Below, piece after piece: positions 19,469-28,406 of a stretch of 64,000 nucleotides of DNA (positions within the stretch are counted from its first letter, which is position 1; each line of letters starts with the position of its first letter). The stretch comes from Methylomicrobium sp051061015 (GTDB taxonomy: Bacteria > Pseudomonadota > Gammaproteobacteria > Methylococcales > Methylomonadaceae). The translations under genes were made by a program, and so were the position numbers. A model generated the notes under the pieces. That model searched no databases. It was not told where the DNA came from and saw only the letters and a list, made by a program, of their open reading frames with translations. The stretch is taken from the NCBI GenBank assembly GCA_051061015.1, contig JBPFEG010000083.1, positions 124,001-188,000 on the forward strand, written 5' to 3'.

Positions 19469-19855
19469 CTAGTCAGCCTCGCTCATTTGTTGATAGGCAT
19501 CGGCATCCATTAAGGAGTTTAACTCGGACGCATCATCCGCTTTCACGCAAAAAATCCAGGTAGCGTAAGGGGCGTCATTGATCTGTTCGGGACTATCGGA
19601 CAGTGAGGCATTGACTTCGACAATCTCTCCGCTGACCGGGCTGAACAGGTCGGAAGCGGTCTTGACCGACTCGACCACCGCGCACTGTTCCTTGGCCTTC
19701 ACCTTGCGCCCCACTTCCGGCAACTCGACGTACACCAGATCGCCCAGTTCCTGCTGCGCAAAATCGGTAATCCCGACGCGCACCACATTGCCGCTTTCCA
19801 GTTTCGACCATTCGTGGGTCGCGGCATATTTCAGATTTTTCGGCAAATCGCTCAT
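19469..19855 (-). CDS. gcvH: Glycine cleavage system H protein
   Basis: 128 aa from the ATG at 19855 (MSDLPKNLKYAATHEWSKLE); the longer frame to 19918 adds 21 atypical residues. The lipoyl-attachment motif VESVKTASDLFSPVSG carries the modified lysine, and GITDFAQQELGDLVYVELPEVG is the family hallmark. H protein shuttles the aminomethyl group between the P, T and L proteins. Its partners gcvT and gcvP are not in this window, so it is an orphan copy here, just upstream of dgkA on the same strand. Confidence 0.96.
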   Translation of the reverse strand: MSDLPKNLKYAATHEWSKLESGNVVRVGITDFAQQELGDLVYVELPEVGRKVKAKEQCAVVESVKTASDLFSPVSGEIVEVNASLSDSPEQINDAPYATWIFCVKADDASELNSLMDADAYQQMSEAD

Positions 19856-20005
19856 ATCGTCCTCTATGTGATCATTTACAAAATCTTTAAGCGGCACATG
19901 CCTGCGCCAAACGCTCATTCTGTGTCCATCATACCATTTAAGGGCATGCTTTCTCTACCGGGCGGGGACGAACAACCGAGGTGAGCTATCGGGACGCACG
20001 GAGGG

Positions 20006-20191
20006 TTATTGAAAAAACCCGTAGCCGGAAATCTGCCGTTGGCCATGCCCTGAAGACGAACCGGAAAAGCGTTTCCCATCCATACGGGATACGACGAGCG
20101 GCGATGTGCCGTCATCGCCTGCCTCAAACCTTTTGCTTTTGAGCTCGCTGATAAATGACCGCCGGTATTCGTGTATTCCTGTGTGCAGCAA
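20006..20191 (-). CDS. Uncertain 61-codon ORF in the gcvH-pcm gap
   Basis: The gap 19856-20342 has no recognised gene. One minus-strand frame reads MLHTGIHEYRRSFISELKSK and ends SGYGFFQ, starting from a TTG at 20191; the same frame is open about 24 codons further upstream (DYLNHEVSPSDENTAPVADD) but has no ATG or GTG there. Composition is protein-like, so it may be a decayed gene. I recognise no family. The promoters of gcvH and the divergent methyltransferase operon must also lie here. Confidence 0.25.
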   Translation of the reverse strand: MLHTGIHEYRRSFISELKSKRFEAGDDGTSPLVVSRMDGKRFSGSSSGHGQRQISGYGFFQ

Positions 20192-20342
20192 ATCGAATTG
20201 ATCATCGGCAACAGGCGCGGTATTTTCGTCGCTCGGAGAGACTTCATGGTTTAAATAATCTTTTAGCTAACCGGACCCTCCAAATGAGAATATTGTTGAA
20301 CGTCCTGTCTAACTTATTGTTAAGCCATTGTATCAAGATAAT

Positions 20343-21008
20343 ATGAAAAATATTCATCGCATGCTGGAAGACATCAAACAGGAAACCAGTTTGACTGCGT
20401 TTATGACGGGCCGTAAAACGCTTTCGCAGGAGGTCATGGACGCCATGGGCGAAGTGCCGCGCGAGCAGTTTATCGAGCCTGACATGGAATCTATGGCGTT
20501 CGATAACGGCCCGTTGCCGATCGGCTACGGCCAGACCATTTCTCAACCTTTTATCGTCGCGCTGATGACCGACCTGCTTGACCTCAAACGGACCGATAAA
20601 ATTCTGGAGATCGGCACCGGGTCGGGCTATCAAAGCGCAATTCTGTCGCTCTTGGCCGGGCAGGTCTATACGATCGAGGTCATAGAGAACCTGAGTATAG
20701 AAGCGCAATCCCGCTTCAAAAGGCTCAATTATCCGAATATCCACGCCAGGACCGGCAACGGCTATGAGGGCTGGCCGGAACAGGCTCCGTACGATGGCAT
20801 TATCGTGACAGCCGCGGCGCCTTATATTCCCGATCCGCTGATCGAGCAGTTGAAAGCGGGCGGACGGCTTGTGATTCCGGTCGGCCTTCCTTACGAACAT
20901 CAGGAATTGATCGTCCTGGAAAAACATCCCCATGCACCTCATAAGATCACTAAAATTCTCGATGTCGCCTTTGTGCCTTTGGTGGATCATCCGAAAAAAT
21001 GGCACTAA
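20343..21008 (+). CDS. Protein-L-isoaspartate O-methyltransferase, cytoplasmic-type
   Basis: 221 aa from the ATG at 20343 (MKNIHRMLEDIKQETSLTAF); a TTG 15 bp upstream is also in frame. It has the PCMT hallmarks: REQFIEP, PLPIGYGQTISQPFIVALMT, the SAM-binding LEIGTGSGYQSAIL, GNGYEGWPEQAPYDGIIVTAAAP and LKAGGRLVIPVG. It methylates isoaspartyl residues of damaged proteins to start repair. No signal peptide. It is the first of two tandem paralogs, 53 bp apart. Confidence 0.92.
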   Translation: MKNIHRMLEDIKQETSLTAFMTGRKTLSQEVMDAMGEVPREQFIEPDMESMAFDNGPLPIGYGQTISQPFIVALMTDLLDLKRTDKILEIGTGSGYQSAILSLLAGQVYTIEVIENLSIEAQSRFKRLNYPNIHARTGNGYEGWPEQAPYDGIIVTAAAPYIPDPLIEQLKAGGRLVIPVGLPYEHQELIVLEKHPHAPHKITKILDVAFVPLVDHPKKWH

Positions 21009-21061
21009 TCGAAGGGCTAAAGGTCGCATAGCTAAATCATGATAAAGGAGATATCATCGCT

Positions 21062-21799
21062 ATGGTCTATCCGAAGTTTATGCTGGCTGCGGCGTTCCTG
21101 CTTTTTTCACTCGGTGCGGTGCGCGCCGAAGAGGATGATTATGCCCGGCAGCGCGCCGCGATGGTGGCCGAAATCGAAGCGAACATGGCAGAGACGGCCG
21201 GTTTTTTGGGACGGAAAGCGTTATCTCGGCCGGTAGCGGATGCATTGGGCAAAGTGCCGCGGCATCTGTTCGTGGGTGAGGAGATGCGGCCGTATGCGTA
21301 CCAGAATCGGCCCTTACCGATCGGCCACGGCCAAACCATTTCGCAGCCTTATATCGTTGCGGCAATGACCGAATTGCTCGATGCGAAGCCCGGCGACAAG
21401 GTGCTGGAAATCGGCACCGGTTCGGCCTATCAGGCAGCGGTGCTGGGCGCTCTCGGCACGGAGGTATACAGTATCGAAATCGTTGAGCCTCTGGCCGCCG
21501 CTGCCCGTGAACGGCTCACCAAGTTAGGCCTTTCGAACATTCACACCCGGACCGGTGACGGTTATTACGGCTGGCCAGAAGCCGCGCCGTTTGACGCCGT
21601 TCTGGTGACCGCAGCCGCAAGCCATATTCCGCCGCCCCTGATCAAGCAATTGAAGCCTGGAGGGCGCATGTTGATCCCGGTCGGCGACCGCTTCAATGTG
21701 CAGCAACTGGTTTTGGTCGAAAAAGACCCGGGTCAGAAAATCAAAACCCGGCAATTGCTGCCGGTCTCCTTCGTTCCCCTGACCGGGATACACCCTTGA
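21062..21799 (+). CDS. Protein-L-isoaspartate O-methyltransferase with signal peptide
   Basis: 245 aa. A clear N-terminal export signal (MVYPKFMLAAAFLLFSLGAV, then RAEE) precedes a complete PCMT domain: RHLFVGEEM, LPIGHGQTISQPYIVAAMTE, LEIGTGSAYQAAVL, GDGYYGWPEAAPFDAVLVTAA and LKPGGRMLIPVGD. It is about half identical to the preceding gene by eye, so the pair looks like a duplication in which one copy gained a secretion signal. A periplasmic PCMT would need SAM, which is not expected there, so its location and activity are open. It shares 4 bp (TTGA) with the next gene. Confidence 0.9.
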   Translation: MVYPKFMLAAAFLLFSLGAVRAEEDDYARQRAAMVAEIEANMAETAGFLGRKALSRPVADALGKVPRHLFVGEEMRPYAYQNRPLPIGHGQTISQPYIVAAMTELLDAKPGDKVLEIGTGSAYQAAVLGALGTEVYSIEIVEPLAAAARERLTKLGLSNIHTRTGDGYYGWPEAAPFDAVLVTAAASHIPPPLIKQLKPGGRMLIPVGDRFNVQQLVLVEKDPGQKIKTRQLLPVSFVPLTGIHP

Positions 21800-24237
21800 G
21801 CAAGGCGGCGGCAGCGATACCCGGCTACCGCGGTCTAGCGTTTTTGGTCGCGTTGGTTTCGGGTGCCTCGCTCGCTTATGAAATCCTGCTGATGCGGCTG
21901 TTTTCGATTATTCAGTGGCACCATTTCGCTTATATGATCATCAGTCTGGCCTTGTTGGGCTATGGCATCAGCGGGGTGGTTCTGGCGCTCAACAGGGACT
22001 GGCTGAACGCCCGCTTCGAATGGATTTTTCCGGGTTGCATTTTGCTATTCAATTTGGCGGCCCCGGGCTGTTTCTGGATCGGCCAGCGCCTGCCGTTCAA
22101 TCCGGCCGAAATTTTTTGGTCGCCGGCCCAGCCGCTCTATCTGCTGATGCTCTATCTATTGCTGTCGTTGCCGTTTTTTTTTGCGGCATCGGCGATTGGT
22201 CTGGCATTGTTCCGGTTCAGCGGCCAGGCATCGAGCATTTATGCCGCAGATCTGGCCGGGGCGGGCTTGGGCTGTTTAGTCATCATCAGCTTATTATTTA
22301 TGTTGCCGCCCGATCAGGTGTTGATTGCGTTGGCTTTGATCGGCGTCGTAGGCCTGATGCCGGTCTTGCTGACCTGGAAAAAAAGCGGCTGGGTTTTGGC
22401 TGCATGTGCCGTCTCGTTAATTTTCTTGTGGTTGACGCCTTCGAACTGGAAAACTCTGCATATTTCGCCTTATAAGGAATTGCGGCAGTTTTTGCGTATT
22501 TCCGGTACGCGGATCATCGACAGTTTTTCGAATCCGATCGCCTATACCGATGTGGTCGAAAGCGCCGTTACGCCGTTACGCTATGCGCCCGGTCTCAGCT
22601 TGAATGCCGACCGCGAACCGCCTCCGCAATATGCAGTCTTTACCGATGCCGGCAATATGTCTGCATTGACCCGCTATAACGGAGATCCGGCCACAATTTC
22701 GTATCTGGATCAGATGACGTCCGCACTGCCTTATCATCTGAACAAACCCGAACAATTGCTGATTTTGGGCGTCGGCGCGGGCAATGATCTGTTGCAGGCC
22801 GAATGGTTCGGGGTGCCGTCGATCGATGCGGTGGAGTTGAACGGCCAGTTAATCGATTACATCAAGACCCGGCACGACGCATTTACCGGCGGCATTTTCA
22901 CGAATAAACGCCTCAGACTGCACATCGGCGAGGCGCGTGGTTTCGTTTCGGGCACCCGGCAGCATTTCGATCTGATCCAGATCGCGTTGATGGATGCCTA
23001 CGGCGCCTCGTCGGCCGGCCTGTACGCGTTGAGCGAAAACTATCTCTATACGGTGGAAGCGCTGCAGGAATATCTCCGGCATCTGAAGCCCGGCGGCTAT
23101 CTGGCGCTGACTCGCTGGGCCAAAATGCCCCCGCGCGATGCCTTGAAACTGTTCGCGACCGCCTCCGATGCGCTGGAGCTGTCCGGCATCGCCGACCCCG
23201 GCCGGCAAATGCTGCTGATCCGCGGCTGGCAGACGACGACATTGCTTGCCAAGAACGGCGAGATTACCCTAGGGGATATTAAGGCGCTTAAGACTTTTTG
23301 CGCGGACCGCAGTTTTGATATCGATTATTATCCCGGCATCAGCGAAGCCGAAACCAACCGTTTCAACCAATTGCCGGAGTCGTATTATTACCAGGGAGCA
23401 ACACGGATTCTCGGCGCGGAGCGCGAGGCCTATCTGGAACGATACAAGTTCGCGATCGAGCCTGCCACCGACGACCGGCCTTACTTCTTTCAGTTTTTCA
23501 AATGGAGTACCTTGCCGGAAATCCTGTCGCTGTACGGCCAGGGAGGTATCTCGCTGCTCGAATCCGGTTATATCATTCTGGTCGCCGGCGTGTTGCAGGC
23601 ACTTCTTGCAGCCGCGGCGTTTATCGGCCTGCCGATGTGGTTGTGCAGGCGAAGACTCGGGTTGCCGGATTATTCGACGCGCCTGTGGCGTATAATCGGT
23701 TACTTTTTCCTGCTAGGCAATGCCTTTTTGTTCATCGAAATCGCCTTTATCCAGAAATTCATCCTGTTTCTGTATCACCCGGTATATTCGGTCAGCGTGG
23801 TGCTGTGCTCGTTTCTGATCGCGGCGAGTTTCGGCAGCGCGGCGTCGGGGTGGCTGGGCAACAAACGCTATGGCCAATTTGTTCCGATCGCCGGGATTGC
23901 TGTCCTGGCGCTCTTCTATATTCTGTTCTTCAAAAATCTGACCGGCGTGTTTCTCGATCAGCCCGTGGCGGCCAAATTCGCGGTCGCCGTGCTTTTGATC
24001 CTGCCGTTGGGATTCATGATGGGAATGCCGTTTCCGCTCGGCCTGCAGCGTGTCTCGCTGTTAACCCCGGGACTTATTCCTTGGGCGTGGGGTATCAACG
24101 GCTTCGCCTCGGTGATCAGCGCGAATCTTGCAACCTTGATTGCGATACACTACGGGTTCAATGCAGTGATTTTGATTGCGGTGGGCCTTTATCTGATTGC
24201 GGCGCTAAGTTTACCGGTCATTGTCCCGGAAAACTGA
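21796..24237 (+). CDS. Membrane-embedded spermidine synthase-like protein
   Basis: 813 aa from a TTG start overlapping the preceding stop (TTGA). Residues about 10-215 form roughly seven hydrophobic segments, 270-560 are a spermidine synthase-like Rossmann fold (LLILGVGAGNDLLQAEWFGV, IDAVELNGQLIDYIK, RLHIGEARGFV, FDLIQIALMDAYGAS), and 580-805 form another five or six segments. The catalytic Asp region is altered compared with SpeE, so polyamine synthesis is doubtful; the substrate is unknown. It is coupled to the exported methyltransferase gene, which suggests a joint role at the membrane. Confidence 0.85.
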   Translation: MSKAAAAIPGYRGLAFLVALVSGASLAYEILLMRLFSIIQWHHFAYMIISLALLGYGISGVVLALNRDWLNARFEWIFPGCILLFNLAAPGCFWIGQRLPFNPAEIFWSPAQPLYLLMLYLLLSLPFFFAASAIGLALFRFSGQASSIYAADLAGAGLGCLVIISLLFMLPPDQVLIALALIGVVGLMPVLLTWKKSGWVLAACAVSLIFLWLTPSNWKTLHISPYKELRQFLRISGTRIIDSFSNPIAYTDVVESAVTPLRYAPGLSLNADREPPPQYAVFTDAGNMSALTRYNGDPATISYLDQMTSALPYHLNKPEQLLILGVGAGNDLLQAEWFGVPSIDAVELNGQLIDYIKTRHDAFTGGIFTNKRLRLHIGEARGFVSGTRQHFDLIQIALMDAYGASSAGLYALSENYLYTVEALQEYLRHLKPGGYLALTRWAKMPPRDALKLFATASDALELSGIADPGRQMLLIRGWQTTTLLAKNGEITLGDIKALKTFCADRSFDIDYYPGISEAETNRFNQLPESYYYQGATRILGAEREAYLERYKFAIEPATDDRPYFFQFFKWSTLPEILSLYGQGGISLLESGYIILVAGVLQALLAAAAFIGLPMWLCRRRLGLPDYSTRLWRIIGYFFLLGNAFLFIEIAFIQKFILFLYHPVYSVSVVLCSFLIAASFGSAASGWLGNKRYGQFVPIAGIAVLALFYILFFKNLTGVFLDQPVAAKFAVAVLLILPLGFMMGMPFPLGLQRVSLLTPGLIPWAWGINGFASVISANLATLIAIHYGFNAVILIAVGLYLIAALSLPVIVPEN

Positions 24238-24285
24238 ATCGAAATCTGCCTCGAACTTGAAATACCGGATTGCGAAGACAAGCTA

Positions 24286-24825
24286 ATGACTGCCAGAATC
24301 AGAATCAGCAAACGCGAGTTGGGGTGGGTTGCCATCTTGGCTGTGCTCTTCTTTGTGCTGGCCTTCGGGGTTTTTTTCGAACAAGGTATAATCATTCCGG
24401 TCAAAGGTGCCGCTTCCCGGGATTGGAATCCCAAGGCTTTCTGGCACCCATCCTGGGGAACATCCGGGGTCCATAAAGGCATCGATGTTTTTGCGCGCCG
24501 GGGAACGGACGCTGTGGCGGCCGTTTCCGGCCTCATCGTATACCAGGGAGAGTTGAAACTGGGAGGCAATGTGTTGATGATACTCGATCCGAAATGGCGA
24601 TTGCATTACTATGCCCATCTTGATTCGGCAACGGCCAGGATAGGGGAGTGGGTGGATCAGGGGCGCATCGTCGGCAAGGTCGGAAACACCGGTAATGCTC
24701 GCGGCAGGCCGCCGCACCTGCATTATTCGATCATGAGTTTAATTCCCTGCCTGGGCCGATACTCGAACCGACCGGAGGGCTGGAAACTGATGTTTTACCT
24801 CAACCCCGCTGATCATCTGAGTTAA
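24286..24825 (+). CDS. M23-family (LytM-type) metallopeptidase, membrane-anchored
   Basis: 179 aa. One N-terminal membrane segment (LGWVAILAVLFFVLAFGVFF) is followed by a compact LytM domain with zinc ligands H63 and D67 (GVHKGIDVF) and H146, with H111 and H144 (RPPHLHYSI) as catalytic partners. It should cleave peptide cross-bridges or stems in peptidoglycan from the periplasmic face. It is 48 bp after the spermidine-synthase-like gene and 3 bp before the SPOR-like gene, so it is part of the same plus-strand operon. Confidence 0.9.
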   Translation: MTARIRISKRELGWVAILAVLFFVLAFGVFFEQGIIIPVKGAASRDWNPKAFWHPSWGTSGVHKGIDVFARRGTDAVAAVSGLIVYQGELKLGGNVLMILDPKWRLHYYAHLDSATARIGEWVDQGRIVGKVGNTGNARGRPPHLHYSIMSLIPCLGRYSNRPEGWKLMFYLNPADHLS

Positions 24826-24828
24826 CGT

Positions 24829-25560
24829 ATGAAAAAGTCAAAAAGCGACGATTCAGCAGCAAAAGCTATTCAGGAGCGCTATGCCCGTGTTCTGGGCATG
24901 GATCAATATTCACCCCCGGAAGCACCGAAGAAAAGCGCGGCACGTAAGTATCTGCTCCTTTTAATACTGTTGGCATTGGCGGTGATCAGCGCCTGGTTTT
25001 TTTTCAGGCCGGCTTCTGTGGGTACGGCTCCGCCGGCAGCGATAACGCCGTCAACAGATCTTCAACAATTACCCTCCGGTTCGACGAGTTCGGGTTCATC
25101 CGTCAAATCTGATCACGGGCCACAGGAATCGGTTGTTCCCGAATCGAGGGAGTCCGATAAGGGGGTGGAGGAATCAGCTTCCTACGCTAAATCGAACGAA
25201 TCCGGCGGTGCACAGAAGCAGCAATCGCTTTTCGAGCCGCAACTTCCAGGCAATAGCGGGAGTTCCCTCCAGCAGGCGCCGGCCCCATCCTTTGTGGTTT
25301 TGCTGTCGACTCCATTGAAAGATAAGGCGATCGAGCGAGCCAGAGAGCTCAGCAACAGCGGCAACCCCGCCGAAGTCATTTTAAGTTCGTCGGGTTACTA
25401 CGGCGTCGTGCTGCGGCGGGATACCTATGAGCAAGCGCAAGCCGCTATGAAGGCAATTGCCGCTTCGGGCGCCGTCAGTATGACCCCTTACATCATGTCG
25501 GCGGCGCGCGTTAAAGAATATATTTATCCTGAAACGCGGCAAGAAGCGGGGAAAGAATAA
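24829..25560 (+). CDS. Membrane protein with C-terminal SPOR-like domain
   Basis: 243 aa. A cytoplasmic basic start, one membrane helix (YLLLLILLALAVISAWFFF, about 43-61), a long Ser/Gly/Pro-rich linker (about 62-155), and a C-terminal domain (FVVLLSTPLKDKAIERAREL ... YYGVVLRRDTYEQAQAAMKAI) with the pattern of a SPOR repeat, which binds denuded septal peptidoglycan. This fits with the M23 peptidase encoded 3 bp upstream: together they may act at the division site or wall remodelling. The SPOR call is by pattern only. Confidence 0.7.
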   Translation: MKKSKSDDSAAKAIQERYARVLGMDQYSPPEAPKKSAARKYLLLLILLALAVISAWFFFRPASVGTAPPAAITPSTDLQQLPSGSTSSGSSVKSDHGPQESVVPESRESDKGVEESASYAKSNESGGAQKQQSLFEPQLPGNSGSSLQQAPAPSFVVLLSTPLKDKAIERARELSNSGNPAEVILSSSGYYGVVLRRDTYEQAQAAMKAIAASGAVSMTPYIMSAARVKEYIYPETRQEAGKE

Positions 25561-25576
25561 TCTGTGGATAGAGAGA

Positions 25577-25608
25577 CCCGCCAGATCTCAAAAACCTGGC
25601 GGGCCTTT
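25577..25608 (+). terminator. Rho-independent terminator
   Basis: CCCGCCAG (25577-25584) pairs perfectly with CTGGCGGG (25596-25603), followed by CCTTTT. It lies 17 bp after the SPOR-like gene and closes the plus-strand operon before the convergent nitrilase gene. Confidence 0.9.
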
Positions 25609-25652
25609 TCGTCCGGGAAACTGTGAATTTCCAGGCACTGAATGCGCTACTG

Positions 25653-26519
25653 CTAAAGTTCCGCCGCATGCTGCAGCGGCCAATCCCGGTAATTGAATAC
25701 CTGGCCGTTCTCGCGCACTTTCGCGATCTGATCCATGTCGATTTCCGCATACACCCACTGGGTCGCATTCAGTTCGCCGATCGCCAGAATCCCGTTATCC
25801 GGAAAACCGCGATCGACCGGCGTATAGATCGCCGCCGCGCCGATATTTACGTCTACGGCTTCGGACCACGGCGCTTGGCCCACCGTTGGAGACTGGACCA
25901 CATAGCACTGATTTTCGAGCGCACGGGCCTGACAGCCGATCCGGACCCGGTGATAGCCCGCCAAGGTATCCGTGCAGCTCGGCACCAGAATCAGGTTCGC
26001 ACCTGCTTCGACCTGCTTTCTGGCCAACATCGGGAATTCGCTGTCGTAGCAGATGTTGATCGCAATCCGTCCGTATTCGGTATCGAAACACTTCAGTTCA
26101 AGGCCGCGGTTGATCAGCCACTGCTCGTTCTCGAAACGGGTCATCATCAGCTTGTCCTGATAATCGAACTCGCCGTTCGGCATGAACAGATAGGCGCGGT
26201 TGCGGTAAATCTCGTCCTCGATCCGGACCGGAAAGGTGCCGGCCTGGATATAGCACTGATGCTGCTGCGCGAGCCCTCGGTACAGTTCGATATAATCATT
26301 GAGCACGGACTGCATCGCCGCCAGTTGCTTGCTTAGCGAGGAATACACCTCCTGGCCGAACAGCGAGGCGAGTTCCATGCTGCCGTATTCGGGGAACAGC
26401 AGAATCTTCGCGCCCTGGTCGGCGGCCTCGCCGACCCAGCGTTCAATCTTTTGCCGGTAACTCTCCCAGTTTTCCAGGAAGCCGATGTCGTATTGGGCGG
26501 CGGCGATCTTAACTTTCAT
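25653..26519 (-). CDS. Carbon-nitrogen hydrolase (nitrilase superfamily)
   Basis: 288 aa. The Glu-Lys-Cys triad is visible: E44 in LLFPEYGSME, K123 in YQDKLMMTRFE and C157 in INICYDSEFP. The enzyme would hydrolyse an amide or nitrile-like C-N bond in the cytoplasm; substrate unknown. Its gene overlaps the upstream GNAT acetyltransferase by 11 bp. In many bacteria these two domains occur fused as one bifunctional GNAT/carbon-nitrogen hydrolase, so the two proteins likely act together. Confidence 0.92.
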   Translation of the reverse strand: MKVKIAAAQYDIGFLENWESYRQKIERWVGEAADQGAKILLFPEYGSMELASLFGQEVYSSLSKQLAAMQSVLNDYIELYRGLAQQHQCYIQAGTFPVRIEDEIYRNRAYLFMPNGEFDYQDKLMMTRFENEQWLINRGLELKCFDTEYGRIAINICYDSEFPMLARKQVEAGANLILVPSCTDTLAGYHRVRIGCQARALENQCYVVQSPTVGQAPWSEAVDVNIGAAAIYTPVDRGFPDNGILAIGELNATQWVYAEIDMDQIAKVRENGQVFNYRDWPLQHAAEL

Positions 26520-27108
26520 GTTTCAGCCAGAAGGTCATCGGTTTCAGGGTTTCGACCTCGTCGTCCAGGTCTTTCCAGAGATAAGTCGTTTTCAGTTCGG
26601 GGTGCTTCACATAGCCGCGCTTGTTCCAGAACTTGTCGAGCGGGATATAATCGGCCGGCCGGCGCGGATGGTCGACCGGGCGTTCGACGCAGCAGAACGT
26701 GATGTGTTTGAAGCCGCCCAATTCCTGCGCATGCGCCTCGCGTTCCTCAAAGAAGCGTACGCCGATCCCGAGGCCGCGGTAATTCTTGTCCAGCACCGAT
26801 TCGCTGCAATAAAAAACTTCCGACAGGTCATAACCGTTCTCGATGAACGGCCGTTTCATCTCCTCGGTTTCGAACTGCATCGGGATCGCGGTTGAAGCCC
26901 CGACGATCTTGTCGCCGTCGAACGCAATCACGATTACGCTCTGCGGGCAGTTCAGATAGGTTTGCAGGTATTTTTCCTCGTATTCATAAGTGCCGTCGTA
27001 TAAATACGGAAACTCACGGAACACCTGGATTCTGAGGCGGGCAAGTTCTTTGATGTAAGGCTCGATGGCTTTGCCGCTAAATCTTTCAATGCGGATATCT
27101 TTGGACAT
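26509..27108 (-). CDS. GNAT-family N-acetyltransferase
   Basis: 199 aa from the ATG at 27108 (MSKDIRIERFSGKAIEPYIK), chosen as the family start; the frame extends to 27195. The acetyl-CoA binding region reads SVLDKNYRGLGIGVRFFEER (Q/R-x-x-G-x-G/A), and the surrounding EVFYCSESV and FKHITFCCVERPVDHPRRPADY match the GNAT half of fused GNAT/nitrilase proteins. Substrate unknown. First gene of a two-gene unit with the nitrilase. Confidence 0.88.
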   Translation of the reverse strand: MSKDIRIERFSGKAIEPYIKELARLRIQVFREFPYLYDGTYEYEEKYLQTYLNCPQSVIVIAFDGDKIVGASTAIPMQFETEEMKRPFIENGYDLSEVFYCSESVLDKNYRGLGIGVRFFEEREAHAQELGGFKHITFCCVERPVDHPRRPADYIPLDKFWNKRGYVKHPELKTTYLWKDLDDEVETLKPMTFWLKHES

Positions 27109-27237
27109 GAGGCGAATAAAACGAGATGAAAAAGGCGATATTTTACCAAAGGCTAGAAAGCCATGCGCAGTTTGTAGCGTATTTCGGGCAGGCATTTAAC
27201 CGCTCTTCTAAGGTTTCGCACTCGCTTTAAACCCGAG

Positions 27238-27283
27238 AAAATAAGGGATATGCCATGCTCGATTGCGGCATATCCCTTATTTT
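27238..27283. repeat. 17-bp perfect inverted repeat in a divergent promoter region
   Basis: AAAATAAGGGATATGCC (27238-27254) is followed by a 12-base loop and its exact complement at 27267-27283. It looks like a bidirectional intrinsic terminator (T-run on both strands), but it lies in the 356-bp gap between two divergent genes: the GNAT gene starts at 27108 (minus) and the cupredoxin gene at 27465 (plus). It could be a leader attenuator for the cupredoxin pair, a terminator protecting one promoter from the other, or the trace of an insertion. Nothing else is recognised in the gap. Confidence 0.8.
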
Positions 27284-27464
27284 TACCCTCCTGTTTCTTC
27301 AAGCCTATCAGTTTATAAGCAGAAATTAATGGTTGGCATGTGTCTTGCTGTTAATGCGATCTTGTAGCCCTTCGTGCGATGCCAAAGCCAGCAGGCTGAG
27401 TTATCAATCAGGGATATAAAAAGACCGGGTACACCGGCAGATTCATTCATCAGAGGACAAACAC

Positions 27465-28391
27465 ATGCTAAAAAAAATGGGCTTTTATGCCTTGTGGCTG
27501 ATAACGCTGAATGGCGTTCTGCAAACCGAAGCCGCAGCCGCCGTGCGCGACTTCACGCTGCACATCGATAACGGCAAGTTGACTATTACCGGCGCAGGCG
27601 GCACGACGCTGCCGGTGTGGGGCTACGGCGATACGGCCGGCCTGCCGACCGTGCCGGCACCAACCTTAACAGTCAACGAAGGCGATACGGTCAACGTGAC
27701 CGTGTATAACCACCGCAATGCTTCGCATAACTTCGTCGTGCAGAATGTCACGACCGACACCAGTCCCATTCCGGCAAACGGCAGCAAAACCTATTCGTTT
27801 ATCGCCCCGACCGGAGGCAGCTACCTTTACAGCGACACGCTGAACAACGCGGTCAACCGCGAGATGGGACTTTACGGCGCGCTGATCGTGCGGCCGGCCG
27901 ACAACGGCAATACTGCCTGGACCGGGGGGCCGGCTTACGATCATGAGCGTGTCTGGGTGATCAGCGAGATGGACAAGCCACGCTGGAACGACATCGCCTC
28001 GACCGGCGGCACAATCAATACGTCCGTCTACAAACCGAACTACTTCATGCTGAACGGCTTGGGCGGTTTCGACGCGATGATGGACCACGACACGATGATC
28101 ATGGGGATGCTGGACGAGGTCACTCTGGTGCGCATCGTGAACACCGGACAATTCAGCCACTCGCTGCATTTCCACGGCAACCATTTCGAGGTGATCAACA
28201 TCAACGGTAACCGCCAGCCGTCGCCGTTCGAACTATTGGACACAATCAATGTACCGCCGATGAGCGTGGCCGAGGTGCTTTATACGGTCAACCAGACCGG
28301 TGAATACCCGATGCACTTTCATACCGCCCAGTCTGAAACCGCCAACGGCGTATATCTGAACGGCGGCGCCACGATGATCATGATGCACTAA
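27465..28391 (+). CDS. Two-domain multicopper oxidase-like protein, copper ligands in domain 2 only
   Basis: 308 aa with a signal peptide (MLKKMGFYALWLITLNGVLQTEAAA). Two cupredoxin domains span about 27-145 and 155-308. In domain 1 the two HxH motifs of multicopper oxidases are lost: the first region reads ASHNFVVQN and the second YLYSDTLNNAVNREMGLYG, where YHSH is expected. In domain 2 HSLHFHGNHFEV (H232, H235, H237, H240) is intact, but the final motif is MHFHTAQ (H284, H286), with Phe in place of the type 1 copper Cys. So it has half of a trinuclear site and no type 1 copper. The next gene, 15 bp away, carries the missing half. Confidence 0.88.
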   Translation: MLKKMGFYALWLITLNGVLQTEAAAAVRDFTLHIDNGKLTITGAGGTTLPVWGYGDTAGLPTVPAPTLTVNEGDTVNVTVYNHRNASHNFVVQNVTTDTSPIPANGSKTYSFIAPTGGSYLYSDTLNNAVNREMGLYGALIVRPADNGNTAWTGGPAYDHERVWVISEMDKPRWNDIASTGGTINTSVYKPNYFMLNGLGGFDAMMDHDTMIMGMLDEVTLVRIVNTGQFSHSLHFHGNHFEVININGNRQPSPFELLDTINVPPMSVAEVLYTVNQTGEYPMHFHTAQSETANGVYLNGGATMIMMH

Positions 28392-28406
28392 CCCAGCAGG
28401 AATTTT

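Noticed and set aside
19856..20342. Glycine riboswitch upstream of gcvH
   Set aside because: Looked for on the minus strand; the conserved core elements and tandem structure are not evident.
20244..21029. 261-codon minus-strand ORF
   Set aside because: Runs antisense through the first isoaspartyl methyltransferase gene, whose motifs are unmistakable; a shadow frame in GC-rich DNA.
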